A stretch of DNA of 44,103 nucleotides from an uncultured Litoreibacter sp. Lineage in GTDB: Bacteria > Pseudomonadota > Alphaproteobacteria > Rhodobacterales > Rhodobacteraceae. Location of the stretch: positions 1 through 44,103 of the forward strand of contig CALHHY010000004.1 of assembly GCA_938030665.1 (NCBI GenBank), written 5' to 3'. Of the stretch, positions 36,688 through 44,103 are shown piece by piece; position 1 is the first letter of the stretch, and each line of letters opens with the position of its first letter. The position numbers and the translations under genes are program-made. The notes below the pieces were generated by a model that made no database searches, was not told the DNA's origin, and saw nothing but the letters and a program-made list of their open reading frames with translations.

Positions 36688-37407
36688 ATGTCGATTTTGT
36701 CGCTCAAAAATGTCTCCAAGAGTTTTGGTGCCTTGACCGTTACTGATGACGCCAGCTTTGACGTCCCGCAGGGTCAGGCCCTTGGCATCATCGGGCCCAA
36801 CGGGGCCGGAAAGTCGACGTTGTTCAACTTGATCACCGGTAATATCAGATCTGATCAGGGCAATATTCACTTTCAAGGGCGCGACGTGACTAAAGTGTCA
36901 GCCATGGAACGGTGCCTCACTGGGATCGGAAGATCATTCCAGATCCCGCAGCCTTTTGAAAAACTTACCGTATATGAAAATCTGCTGGTGGCGGCGACCC
37001 ACGGGCGGAACCTCTCGGAACGGGATGTGCGCGATGATTGCGCCGACGTTCTTGAACGCACCGAGTTGATCAAACGCGCCAATGTCCCTGCCGGGCAGCT
37101 GTCATTGCTTGAACGAAAACGGCTGGAACTCTCCCGCGCCATGGCCACTCAACCGAAACTCCTACTGCTGGATGAAATTGCGGGCGGATTAACGGAGGGT
37201 GAATGCCAGGCGCTTATCCGTACTATCCAGGATATTCACGCCCAAGGTGTCACGATCATCTGGATCGAACATGTACTCCATGCGCTGACCTCCGTTGTTG
37301 AACGTCTGTTGGTCCTCGATTTCGGCAAGGTGATCGGTCTCGGTGATCCAGACGAGATCATGGCCAGCAAAGAGGTTCAGGAAATCTATCTGGGGATCGA
37401 AGTCTGA
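36688..37407 (+). CDS. ABC transporter ATP-binding protein, LivG type
   Basis: A 239-aa ATPase. Walker A is GPNGAGKST near residue 35, Walker B is LLLLDEIAGGL near 160, and the H loop is IEHVL. The signature region reads AGQLSLLERKRLELSRA, with QLSLLERK in place of the usual LSGGQ-like stretch, normal for LivG proteins. Start ATG at 36688 follows AAGGA. It partners with the LivF-type ATPase, whose ATG overlaps its stop (TGATG). Confidence 0.93.
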   Translation: MSILSLKNVSKSFGALTVTDDASFDVPQGQALGIIGPNGAGKSTLFNLITGNIRSDQGNIHFQGRDVTKVSAMERCLTGIGRSFQIPQPFEKLTVYENLLVAATHGRNLSERDVRDDCADVLERTELIKRANVPAGQLSLLERKRLELSRAMATQPKLLLLDEIAGGLTEGECQALIRTIQDIHAQGVTIIWIEHVLHALTSVVERLLVLDFGKVIGLGDPDEIMASKEVQEIYLGIEV

Positions 37408-38114
37408 TGGCGCTGCTGCAAACAGAAGGATTGGTGGCCCACTACGGTGATTTTCAGGCACTTTTTGGTGTCGATATCGAACTTCGGGAAGCCGAGACCG
37501 TCGCAATCATTGGCGCCAATGGCGCAGGCAAAACGACCCTGATGCGGTCTATCGCTGGCGTGCTGCGCAATGAGGCCGCTTCTGTCTCCTTTAATGGTGC
37601 GCCCATCGGCGCGCAAGCGGCAGATGAAATTATGGCCCAAGGCGTCGCCATGGTGCCGGAGGGTCGGAAGCTGTTCCCCTCGTTGTCTGTCGAAGAGAAC
37701 CTGCTGATCGGCACATATGGGCGGAAAACTGAGGGCCACTGGACCCTCAAAACAGTCTATGAGCTTTTTCCGATCCTTGCTGAGCGGCGCCATAACCCCG
37801 GTACGGCCCTATCAGGGGGCCAACAACAAATGGTCGCCATAGGCCGTGCCTTGATGAGTAACCCGCGCGTCTTACTGTGCGATGAAATCAGCCTCGGCCT
37901 CGCGCCTGTGGTCATCAAAGACATCTACAAGGCGATCCCGCAGATCAAGGCGGCGGGGGCGTCGATGATCGTAGTCGAACAGGACATCGCACAGGCCATG
38001 GCCGTCGCAGATCGCGTCTATTGCATGATGGAAGGCCGCGTGACGCTTTCGGGCACACCCGACAACCTGTCACGCGACGACATTCACAACGCCTATTTCG
38101 GAGCAAGCCATTGA
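37407..38114 (+). CDS. ABC transporter ATP-binding protein, LivF type
   Basis: A 235-aa ATPase with Walker A GANGAGKTT near residue 35, signature ALSGGQQQMVAIGRALM, Walker B VLLCDEISLGLAP and VVEQDIAQAM. AMVPEGRKLFPSLSVEENL is typical of LivF. The start overlaps the LivG stop and the end overlaps the LivH start, so the importer genes are translationally coupled. Confidence 0.94.
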   Translation: MALLQTEGLVAHYGDFQALFGVDIELREAETVAIIGANGAGKTTLMRSIAGVLRNEAASVSFNGAPIGAQAADEIMAQGVAMVPEGRKLFPSLSVEENLLIGTYGRKTEGHWTLKTVYELFPILAERRHNPGTALSGGQQQMVAIGRALMSNPRVLLCDEISLGLAPVVIKDIYKAIPQIKAAGASMIVVEQDIAQAMAVADRVYCMMEGRVTLSGTPDNLSRDDIHNAYFGASH

Positions 38115-38974
38115 TCTGGGTCGACACAATCATTCAGGGCATCCTGCTGGGAGGTCTTTACGCGCTCTTCGCGTCCGGTCTGAGCCTCGTTTTCGGGATC
38201 ATGCGGCTGGTAAACCTCGCCCATGGGGATCTGATTGTGATGGGAGCCTATTTGATCCTGGTTCTGGTGACGCTGCTGGGCCTTTCGCCCTTCATCGCGG
38301 TGTTCATCGCTATGCCGCTGATGTTCGCATTGGGCTGGGTTCTGCAAAAATACCTGCTGAACAGGACCTTGGGTGATGACATCTTGCCACCGCTTCTGGT
38401 GACGTTCGGCCTGTCAATTGCGTTGCAGAACGCTCTGCTCGAAGGCTTCTCCGCTGACAGCCAGCGCCTCCCAACCAATGCGTTGACGACAGCGTCCGTG
38501 GAAGCTGGACCCATCACGCTTGGCGTTATGCCACTGTTGACCTTTGCCTCTGCAGTGCTGGTCATCATCGGGCTGAACCAGCTCTTTTATCGCACAGAAC
38601 TTGGCCGAGCTTTCCGGGCCACCTCTGACGACGCCACAACGGCGAGCCTTATGGGGATCAAACCCGCGAATATCTTTGCAACGGCGACAGGCATTGCGCT
38701 GGTGATCGTGACCATTGCCGCGCTCTACCTCGGCTTGCGCGCCAATTTCGATCCCAACATCGGACCTGCGCGTCTGATCTATGCTTTTGAGGCTGTGATC
38801 ATTGGTGGGCTCGGATCCCTTTGGGGCACGCTTCTGGGCGGCATCATCATTGGGGTCGCACAAACCGTTGGTGCTGCGATCAACCCCGAATGGCAAATTC
38901 TTGCAGGCCACATTGCGTTTCTGGTTGTTCTGTTGATCCGGCCACGTGGCCTCTTTCCAAGGGCGAATGACTGA
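38111..38974 (+). CDS. ABC transporter permease, LivH type
   Basis: A 287-aa inner-membrane permease with about eight hydrophobic helices. It opens IIQGILLGGLYALFASGLSL followed by GIMRLVNLAHGDLIVMGAY, the hallmark of LivH, and has AFEAVIIGGLGSLWGTLLGG near the end. The start is TTG at 38111, sharing bases with the LivF stop (TTGA); no ATG fits the family start. The end overlaps the LivM start. Confidence 0.92.
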   Translation: MIWVDTIIQGILLGGLYALFASGLSLVFGIMRLVNLAHGDLIVMGAYLILVLVTLLGLSPFIAVFIAMPLMFALGWVLQKYLLNRTLGDDILPPLLVTFGLSIALQNALLEGFSADSQRLPTNALTTASVEAGPITLGVMPLLTFASAVLVIIGLNQLFYRTELGRAFRATSDDATTASLMGIKPANIFATATGIALVIVTIAALYLGLRANFDPNIGPARLIYAFEAVIIGGLGSLWGTLLGGIIIGVAQTVGAAINPEWQILAGHIAFLVVLLIRPRGLFPRAND

Positions 38975-40029
38975 TGGCTTATACCGTAACCACCCAAACA
39001 CCTGCTTCGCGCATTGCGGCGATCCTTGGTGCCCTTGCAATCGTCGTCCTCGTCGCGCTGCCGTTCTTCGCTGGACGTGGGACCATTCAGGACATGTTCT
39101 TTATCCTGACGATGCTGGTCCTTGCGCAATTCTGGAACCTGCTCGCTGGCTATGGCGGGCTGGTCAGCATCGGGCAACAAGCCTTCGTGGGTGTGGGAGC
39201 TTATGCGCTGTTCGGTACGGTCATCCTGTGGGGGCTTGATCCTGTCCCGTCGATCCTGCTCGCGGGTGTTGCGGCCCTCGTGATCGCAGTGCCGACAGCC
39301 TTCTTCGCGTTCCGCCTCAACGGGGCCTACTTTGCCATTGGCACATGGGTCATTGCCGAGGTCGTCCGCCTGCTAGTGGCCCAATGGAAAACGCTCGGCG
39401 GCGGTACGGGTACATCGCTTCCGCGCGATGCGACGCGCGATATGTGGTTTGTCGAGATAATTGAGGAAACTCTTGGCGTCCGCTCCGCGGCTGCCCGCGA
39501 CATCCTCGCCTACTGGCTGGCGCTAATCCTCGCACTCGCGACGATTGGCGGAGTCTACTGGCTGCTGCGCACGCGGCGAGGGTTGGCATTGGCCGCCGTT
39601 CGCGACAATACCGAAGCTGCGAAATCCGTCGGCGTCGATGCAGGTCGCATGAAGTGGATTGTTTTTCTGACCTCTGCCTTCGGAACCGGCTTAGCGGGTG
39701 GCCTGATATACATGCAAAAGGCACGGATCAGCCCGGATGCCGCGTTCAGCGTCACTGACTGGACGGCCTATGTGATCTTTATCGTGGTAATCGGCGGTAT
39801 CGGTACCGTCGAAGGCCCAATCATCGGCGTGCTGGTCTTTTTCGCTCTTCAGTCGCTGCTCGCTGACTTTGGCAGCTGGTATCTGATGACGCTTGGCGTG
39901 CTTGCCATTGTCATCATGCTGGTCGCGCCGCGCGGGCTTTGGGGCCTTCTGTCCGAGCGAACAGGCCTGCACCTTTTCCCAATTCGCCGCCGCCTGACCG
40001 GTGGAAAACTTACAGCATCGGAGGAATGA
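38974..40029 (+). CDS. ABC transporter permease, LivM type
   Basis: A 351-aa permease with about nine or ten hydrophobic helices. LivM hallmarks are NLLAGYGGLVSIGQQAFVGV, RTRRGLALAAVRDNTEAAKS and VVIGGIGTVEGPIIGVLV. ATG overlaps the LivH stop (TGATG). Its stop lies two bases before the monooxygenase start, so transporter and catabolic genes are one unit. Confidence 0.93.
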   Translation: MAYTVTTQTPASRIAAILGALAIVVLVALPFFAGRGTIQDMFFILTMLVLAQFWNLLAGYGGLVSIGQQAFVGVGAYALFGTVILWGLDPVPSILLAGVAALVIAVPTAFFAFRLNGAYFAIGTWVIAEVVRLLVAQWKTLGGGTGTSLPRDATRDMWFVEIIEETLGVRSAAARDILAYWLALILALATIGGVYWLLRTRRGLALAAVRDNTEAAKSVGVDAGRMKWIVFLTSAFGTGLAGGLIYMQKARISPDAAFSVTDWTAYVIFIVVIGGIGTVEGPIIGVLVFFALQSLLADFGSWYLMTLGVLAIVIMLVAPRGLWGLLSERTGLHLFPIRRRLTGGKLTASEE

Positions 40030-40031
40030 CC

Positions 40032-41786
40032 ATGGCTGACATTACGACTGAGGTCCTTGTGATCGGAACCGGACCGGCGGGTTCGACAAGTGCGGCACTA
40101 CTGTCGACATACGGGGTCGAGAACATTGTGATCAACCGTTACCATTGGCTGGCGAACACGCCGCGCGCGCACATCACGAACCAGCGCACGATGGAAGTGC
40201 TGCGCGACCTTGGCAAAGAGGTCGAAGACGAAGTTTATCTGAATGCCATGGATCAAAGCCTTATGGGCGAGAATGTCTTTTGCGAGAGCCTCGCGGGTGA
40301 GGAAATCGGGCGTATGAAGTCATGGGGCACACATCCGCTATCCAAAGCGGAACACCTGTTGTCTTCGCCGTCCTTCATGAACGATCTGCCGCAGACCTTC
40401 ATGGAGCCGATCCTGTTCAAGACCGCTTGCAAGCGCGGCACCCGCGCCCGGATGAGCACAGAGTACAAAAGCCATATTCAGGATGCCGAAGGCGTCACAA
40501 CCATTTGTCTAGACCGCCTGACCGGGAAGGAATTCACGATCCGCTCGAAATATCTGATCGGTGCGGACGGCGGCAATTCTTTGGTCGCCGAGAATGAGGA
40601 CTTACCGTTTGAAGGCAAGATGGGCGTCGGCGGATCAATGAACATTTATTTCCGGGCGGACCTGTCAAAGTATGTCGCGCACCGCCCCTCGGTTCTGTAT
40701 TGGATCATGCAGCCCGGCGCTGACGTGGGCGGTATCGGCATGGGGCTGATCAGGGCGATACGCCCTTGGAACGAGTGGCTGATCGTGTGGGGCTACGACA
40801 TCAATGAACCGGCGCCGAATGTAGATCAGAAAATGGCGACAGAGGTCGCACGCCAATTGGTTGGCGACCCAGAGTTGGAGATTGATCTGATCAGCGCCAA
40901 CACTTGGACGGTCAACGATGCATATGCCACACAACTGTCGAAGGACCGCGTGTTCATCATGGGCGACGCCGCGCACCGGCATCCGCCGTCCAACGGTCTG
41001 GGTTCAAACACATCTATCCAGGATGCGTTCAACCTGGCATGGAAAATTGCGGCTGTCGTGAAAGGCGAAGCAGGCGACAGCCTGCTGGACAGCTACTCCG
41101 AAGAACGCGCACCTATCGCCAAGCAGATTGTCACCCGAGCCAATCAATCCATCGGTGAATTTGGACCGATCTTCGAAGCCTTGGGAATGACCGGCGGCAC
41201 CGATATCGAAAAGATCAAAGCCAACATGGACGCGCGGTGCGACAGTACACCCGAAGCAGAGGCCCAGAGAGACGCTCTTAATGCCGCTATTGCGTTCAAG
41301 AAATACGAATTTGACGCCCATGGTGTCGAGATGAATCAGCGCTACTCGTCCCACGCGACTGTGACCGATGGTCAGATCGAACCGGACTTCGCTTTGGACG
41401 CCGATCTCCACTATCAGCCGACAACTTGGCCCGGCGCTCGCATCCCGCATGCGTGGTTGTTCGACAACCAAGGCGGCAAACATTCCACACTCGATCTCGC
41501 CGGGGGAGGGGCATTTACGCTCTTCACAGGTCTAGGCGGAAAAGCCTGGGCAGCAGCGGCCGAGAAAGTGGCCAGCGACCTTGGCATCAAATTGACTGCC
41601 CACGTCATCGGGCCGCGTCAAGAATACATCGACCATACAGGCGACTGGGCGCGGGCGCGAGAAATCGGCGACGCGGGCTGTATTCTGACCCGGCCTGATC
41701 AGCACGTCTGCTGGCGGTATGACGCTTTGCCTGATGATCCGGCAGCGGAACTGACCCGCGTTCTTACGCTAATTCTTGCACGATAG
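40032..41786 (+). CDS. FAD-dependent phenol hydroxylase, TfdB-like
   Basis: A 584-aa flavoprotein monooxygenase. It has the FAD/ADP fold LVIGTGPAGSTSAALLS (residues 9-25), the DG motif YLIGADGGNS, and the GD motif FIMGDAAHRHPPSNGLGSN, then a thioredoxin-like C-terminal domain. NTPRAHITNQRTMEVLRDLG and VAHRPSVLYWIMQPG closely recall 2,4-dichlorophenol 6-monooxygenase (TfdB). It would insert one oxygen into a phenol using NAD(P)H. With a hydroxyquinol dioxygenase next to it, the product is probably a 1,2,4-trihydroxybenzene, from resorcinol, a hydroquinone or a halophenol; the true substrate is not known. Confidence 0.9.
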   Translation: MADITTEVLVIGTGPAGSTSAALLSTYGVENIVINRYHWLANTPRAHITNQRTMEVLRDLGKEVEDEVYLNAMDQSLMGENVFCESLAGEEIGRMKSWGTHPLSKAEHLLSSPSFMNDLPQTFMEPILFKTACKRGTRARMSTEYKSHIQDAEGVTTICLDRLTGKEFTIRSKYLIGADGGNSLVAENEDLPFEGKMGVGGSMNIYFRADLSKYVAHRPSVLYWIMQPGADVGGIGMGLIRAIRPWNEWLIVWGYDINEPAPNVDQKMATEVARQLVGDPELEIDLISANTWTVNDAYATQLSKDRVFIMGDAAHRHPPSNGLGSNTSIQDAFNLAWKIAAVVKGEAGDSLLDSYSEERAPIAKQIVTRANQSIGEFGPIFEALGMTGGTDIEKIKANMDARCDSTPEAEAQRDALNAAIAFKKYEFDAHGVEMNQRYSSHATVTDGQIEPDFALDADLHYQPTTWPGARIPHAWLFDNQGGKHSTLDLAGGGAFTLFTGLGGKAWAAAAEKVASDLGIKLTAHVIGPRQEYIDHTGDWARAREIGDAGCILTRPDQHVCWRYDALPDDPAAELTRVLTLILAR

Positions 41787-41796
41787 GAGGCCACCC

Positions 41797-42678
41797 ATGC
41801 CCGCTCAAACCCAAGGATATTTCACGGAAGAAAATTCGGCCGATGTCGTGGTTGGCCAGATTGCCGACACCACGGAACCACGGCTTGCTAAAGTCATCGA
41901 AGCCGTTACGCGGCACCTTCATGCGGCAGTCAAGGAAATTGAACCAACGCAAGAAGAATGGCTGGCGGCGATCATGTTTCTGACCAAAACGGGCCAGATG
42001 TCTGACGACTGGCGGCAGGAATTCATCCTGTTGAGCGATATCTTCGGTGTGTCAATGCTGGTCGATGCCATCAACAACCGCAAACCAAGCGGGGCTTCGG
42101 AATCTACCGTTCTTGGGCCGTTCCACGTGCCTGACGTGCCCGAACTTCCGATGGGTTCAAATATCTGCCTTGATGGCAAAGGCCATCCGATGCTTATCAA
42201 TGGGCGTATCTTGAACACTGAAGGCAAACCAATCGAAGGCGCGAAAATCGACGTTTGGCAGACCAACGACGATGGATTTTATGACGTTCAGCAAAAAGGG
42301 ATTCAGCCGGATTTCAACTTGCGTGGCGTGTTCCGCACGGGCGCGGATGGGACTTACACGTTCTGGGGCGCAAAGCCTCGGTTCTATCCAATCCCTGACG
42401 ACGGCCCTGTTGGCAAGCTTCTAGGCAGCCTTGGACGCCATCCTTACCGGCCTGCGCATTTGCACTACATCCTTGAAGCCGAAGGCTACGAGACGTTGAT
42501 CACGCATATCTTTGATCCGGACGATGAATACATCAATTCCGACGCGGTATTTGGTGTGAAGGAAAGCTTGCTCGCCAAATTCGATCTGATCGAAGACCCG
42601 GACCGCATCAAGGAAGAAGGGGCAGAGGGTCCGTTCTATGAGGTGGTCCACGACTTTGTACTGGCTCCTGAAGCATGA
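41797..42678 (+). CDS. hydroxyquinol 1,2-dioxygenase (intradiol)
   Basis: A 293-aa intradiol ring-cleaving dioxygenase that opens 1,2,4-trihydroxybenzene to maleylacetate. The four Fe(III) ligands are Y162 (DGFYDVQQ), Y197 (PRFYPIPDDG), H221 and H223 (RPAHLHYIL). The N-terminal helical dimer domain (about 1-110) ends in ESTVLGPFHVPD, typical of the group. DVQQKGIQPDFNLRGVFRT and INSDAVFGVKESLL fit hydroxyquinol rather than catechol enzymes. AGGAGG precedes the ATG at 41797. Its stop overlaps the next gene (ATGA). Confidence 0.93.
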   Translation: MPAQTQGYFTEENSADVVVGQIADTTEPRLAKVIEAVTRHLHAAVKEIEPTQEEWLAAIMFLTKTGQMSDDWRQEFILLSDIFGVSMLVDAINNRKPSGASESTVLGPFHVPDVPELPMGSNICLDGKGHPMLINGRILNTEGKPIEGAKIDVWQTNDDGFYDVQQKGIQPDFNLRGVFRTGADGTYTFWGAKPRFYPIPDDGPVGKLLGSLGRHPYRPAHLHYILEAEGYETLITHIFDPDDEYINSDAVFGVKESLLAKFDLIEDPDRIKEEGAEGPFYEVVHDFVLAPEA

Positions 42679-43505
42679 GCAATCCCTGCATCATCTGCGT
42701 GGCGATCACAGGCAGTCTGCCCCGCAAATCAGACAATCCAGCGGTGCCGATCACGGTTGCCGAGCAAGTTGAGAGCACCCATGCTGCATTTGAGGCTGGG
42801 GCGACGATCGTTCATGCCCATGTACGGAATGATGACGGAAGCCCCTCGAGTGACCCTGACAAGTTTGCAGCCCTAAAAGAAGGCGTAGAGAAACACTGTC
42901 CGGGGATGATCATCCAGTTTTCCACCGGAGGGAGATCTGGCGCAGGCAAAGAGCGAGGCGGCGCTCTCAAGCTGAAGCCAGATATGGCGTCGTTTTCGGT
43001 TGGATCAAACAATTTTCCCACTCGGGTCTATGAAAACCCACCCGATCTCATCGACTGGCTTGCGTCTGAAATGCGCGCCAACGGCGTTAAACCAGAAATT
43101 GAGGCATTCGACCTGTCCCACATCCTCAAAGCAGCCGAAATGCACAAGAAAGGCCAAATTTTGGGCAGCCCGTACGTGCAGTTCGTTATGGGCGTTAAAA
43201 ATGCCATGCCCGCCGACCGCCACGTCTTTGATTACTATGTGCAAACGGTTAAGCGACTGTTCGGCGAAGATGTCCCATGGTGTGCGGCCGGCATTGGAGC
43301 GAACCAATCTGTCCTCAATGAATGGTCGGTGTCTTCCGGAGGTCATGCCCGCACAGGGCTTGAGGACAACATCCGACTGGACAAAGATACCTTAGCACCT
43401 TCCAACGCAGTCTTAGTGGAACGATTGGTCGAGATTTGCGCGCGGCACGAAAGGCCTGTAGCAAACCATGTACAAGCACGAGACATTTTGAGCCTGCCCC
43501 GGTAG
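42675..43505 (+). CDS. BKACE (DUF849) beta-keto acid cleavage enzyme
   Basis: A 276-aa TIM-barrel enzyme of the family typified by Kce. These use Zn to cleave a beta-keto acid with acetyl-CoA, giving acetoacetate and a new CoA thioester. Zn ligands are visible: H47 and H49 (VHAHVRND) and E230 (ARTGLEDNI), with R226 and D231 beside it. The stretch after AITG, where Kce as I recall has a Glu that binds the substrate amino group, reads SLPRK here, so the substrate is probably not amino-hexanoate. Its ATGA overlap with the ring-cleaving dioxygenase suggests 3-oxoadipate as substrate, giving succinyl-CoA. That is inference. It is the last gene of the operon. Confidence 0.9.
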   Translation: MSNPCIICVAITGSLPRKSDNPAVPITVAEQVESTHAAFEAGATIVHAHVRNDDGSPSSDPDKFAALKEGVEKHCPGMIIQFSTGGRSGAGKERGGALKLKPDMASFSVGSNNFPTRVYENPPDLIDWLASEMRANGVKPEIEAFDLSHILKAAEMHKKGQILGSPYVQFVMGVKNAMPADRHVFDYYVQTVKRLFGEDVPWCAAGIGANQSVLNEWSVSSGGHARTGLEDNIRLDKDTLAPSNAVLVERLVEICARHERPVANHVQARDILSLPR

Positions 43506-43892
43506 TTAAATTTTACTCTCAAGTGCCACCCCACAAATTGGCGCAATCGTTTCGTCCTCACATCTTGTCGGTCTGTCTAGGAAAACAACCATTGGTGGAA
43601 CGGCTAAGTTTTTGGGCAAAGAGGCCATCCAATTCTACCAAACTAACGGCAACTTAATCCTGCAGCCTATGCACTCAGCATTTGACCCCTGCTGCCCTTC
43701 GCACGAATGACTGGTTTTCTTGCTGCGAGGCATCACTGGCCATTGCGCTGACACAGCATCTTCCACGTTGCGAGCCCATGTAGCAGGAAAACCGAATTTA
43801 CAGAATGGGCTCTTTCCCGCCATTTGCCGCACTGAGCACGAACGACCGCAGTCCGGATGGATGCGCGGGCGCCGTGCTTAAGGTGGTGCGAT
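43506..43892. other. 387-base region without a convincing gene
   Basis: Between the BKACE stop and the recombinase stop no frame looks coding on either strand, and no strong terminator hairpin follows the operon. The sequence may be a junction or decayed DNA next to the recombinase gene. Confidence 0.5.
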
Positions 43893-44103
43893 CTATAGCA
43901 CTGTTGCGCGGTCAACCGTTGCCAACGTGTCGGCCGCGGTAACGGCAGAGCTCAACGAGTTGTCCGACACTTTGGTATAGATTTCTGTGGTAGCGATGCT
44001 CGCATGCCCCAGCAGCCTTTGCACTAAACGGATATCGACCCCTTCTTCGATTAATAGGGTTGCCGCCGAATGCCTGAAGCGGTGTGGGGTCAGATGTGGC
44101 TCA
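43893..44103 (-). CDS. tyrosine recombinase/integrase, C-terminal part (cut by window edge)
   Basis: The last 70 residues of a site-specific recombinase, the rest lying beyond the right edge. Catalytic-domain motifs are clear: [18 protein letters not shown] (H-x-x-R box), [16 protein letters not shown] (second His and the nucleophile Tyr), ending with TKVSD and a short tail to TAG at 43893. Members integrate or excise phages, integrons and islands, or resolve chromosomes. XerC/D is less likely because of the longer tail after the Tyr, but it cannot be excluded. Confidence 0.85.
   Translation of the reverse strand, partial: EPHLTPHRFRHSAATLLIEEGVDIRLVQRLLGHASIATTEIYTKVSDNSLSSAVTAADTLATVDRATVL

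Noticed and set aside
1..44103. CRISPR arrays, insertion sequences with terminal repeats, rRNA genes, classical toxin-antitoxin or restriction loci
   Set aside because: No regularly spaced repeats, transposase genes, rRNA sequence or paired toxin-antitoxin/restriction genes were seen on reading; only the cut recombinase at the right edge suggests mobility.

Overview
The window reads as a stretch of chromosome from an alphaproteobacterium of the Rhodobacterales, most likely a marine Roseobacter-type organism. The coding DNA is G+C-rich with strong third-position bias. Supporting features are the layout of the histidine genes (hisB-hisH, hisA, hisF-hisE), a choice-of-anchor/Hint protein, a choline sulfatase, LysE and DMT exporters, and many small secreted proteins of the kind common in this group. 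This placement is inferred from gene content, not from a database search.

Left part (1-23 kb), ordinary core genome. A tRNA-Phe is followed by a possible tiny secreted Cys-rich ORF and a GT-A-like glycosyltransferase. On the minus strand lies part of the histidine pathway: hisB and hisH, then hisA, then hisF-hisE, with an MFS exporter gene coupled to hisE. Two small secreted-protein genes (DUF2147 and DUF302) sit between the his blocks on the opposite strand. Next come a secreted Hint-domain protein, a tRNA-Gly, an SH3 protein, and a five-gene minus-strand run (glyoxalase-like, GNAT, TerB/J-domain, EEP nuclease, small secreted protein). A five-gene plus-strand run follows (5-formyl-THF cyclo-ligase, YmdB-type phosphoesterase, DMT exporter, SLC13 permease, lipoprotein). 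After it come an Old Yellow Enzyme with different base usage, a 54-aa DUF1127-like protein, a second SLC13 permease, a lysozyme-like protein and YebC.

Middle (23-29 kb). A large membrane protein that I do not recognise as a known family has an N-terminal Cys/His cluster, three hydrophobic regions and an OmpA-like tail. LysE, a second DMT exporter and choline sulfatase follow, then about 490 bases without a convincing gene.

Right part (29-44 kb), accessory and catabolic. Base composition looks visibly less G+C-rich. A Zn-alcohol dehydrogenase faces an aminotransferase/nitrilase pair joined by an ATGA overlap, which fits polyamine or ureido-acid breakdown. Past a stretch with decayed reading frames, a LysR regulator diverges from a nine-gene run: maleylacetate reductase, a five-gene branched-chain-amino-acid-type ABC importer, a TfdB-like phenol hydroxylase, hydroxyquinol 1,2-dioxygenase and a BKACE-family beta-keto acid cleavage enzyme. 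Together they suggest a complete module: import an aromatic compound, hydroxylate it to a hydroxyquinol, cleave the ring, reduce maleylacetate to 3-oxoadipate, and split 3-oxoadipate with acetyl-CoA into succinyl-CoA and acetoacetate. The last step would replace the usual CoA-transferase and thiolase, which are absent here. It is the most interesting hypothesis in the window. The right edge cuts through a tyrosine recombinase gene, so the catabolic segment may belong to a genomic island.
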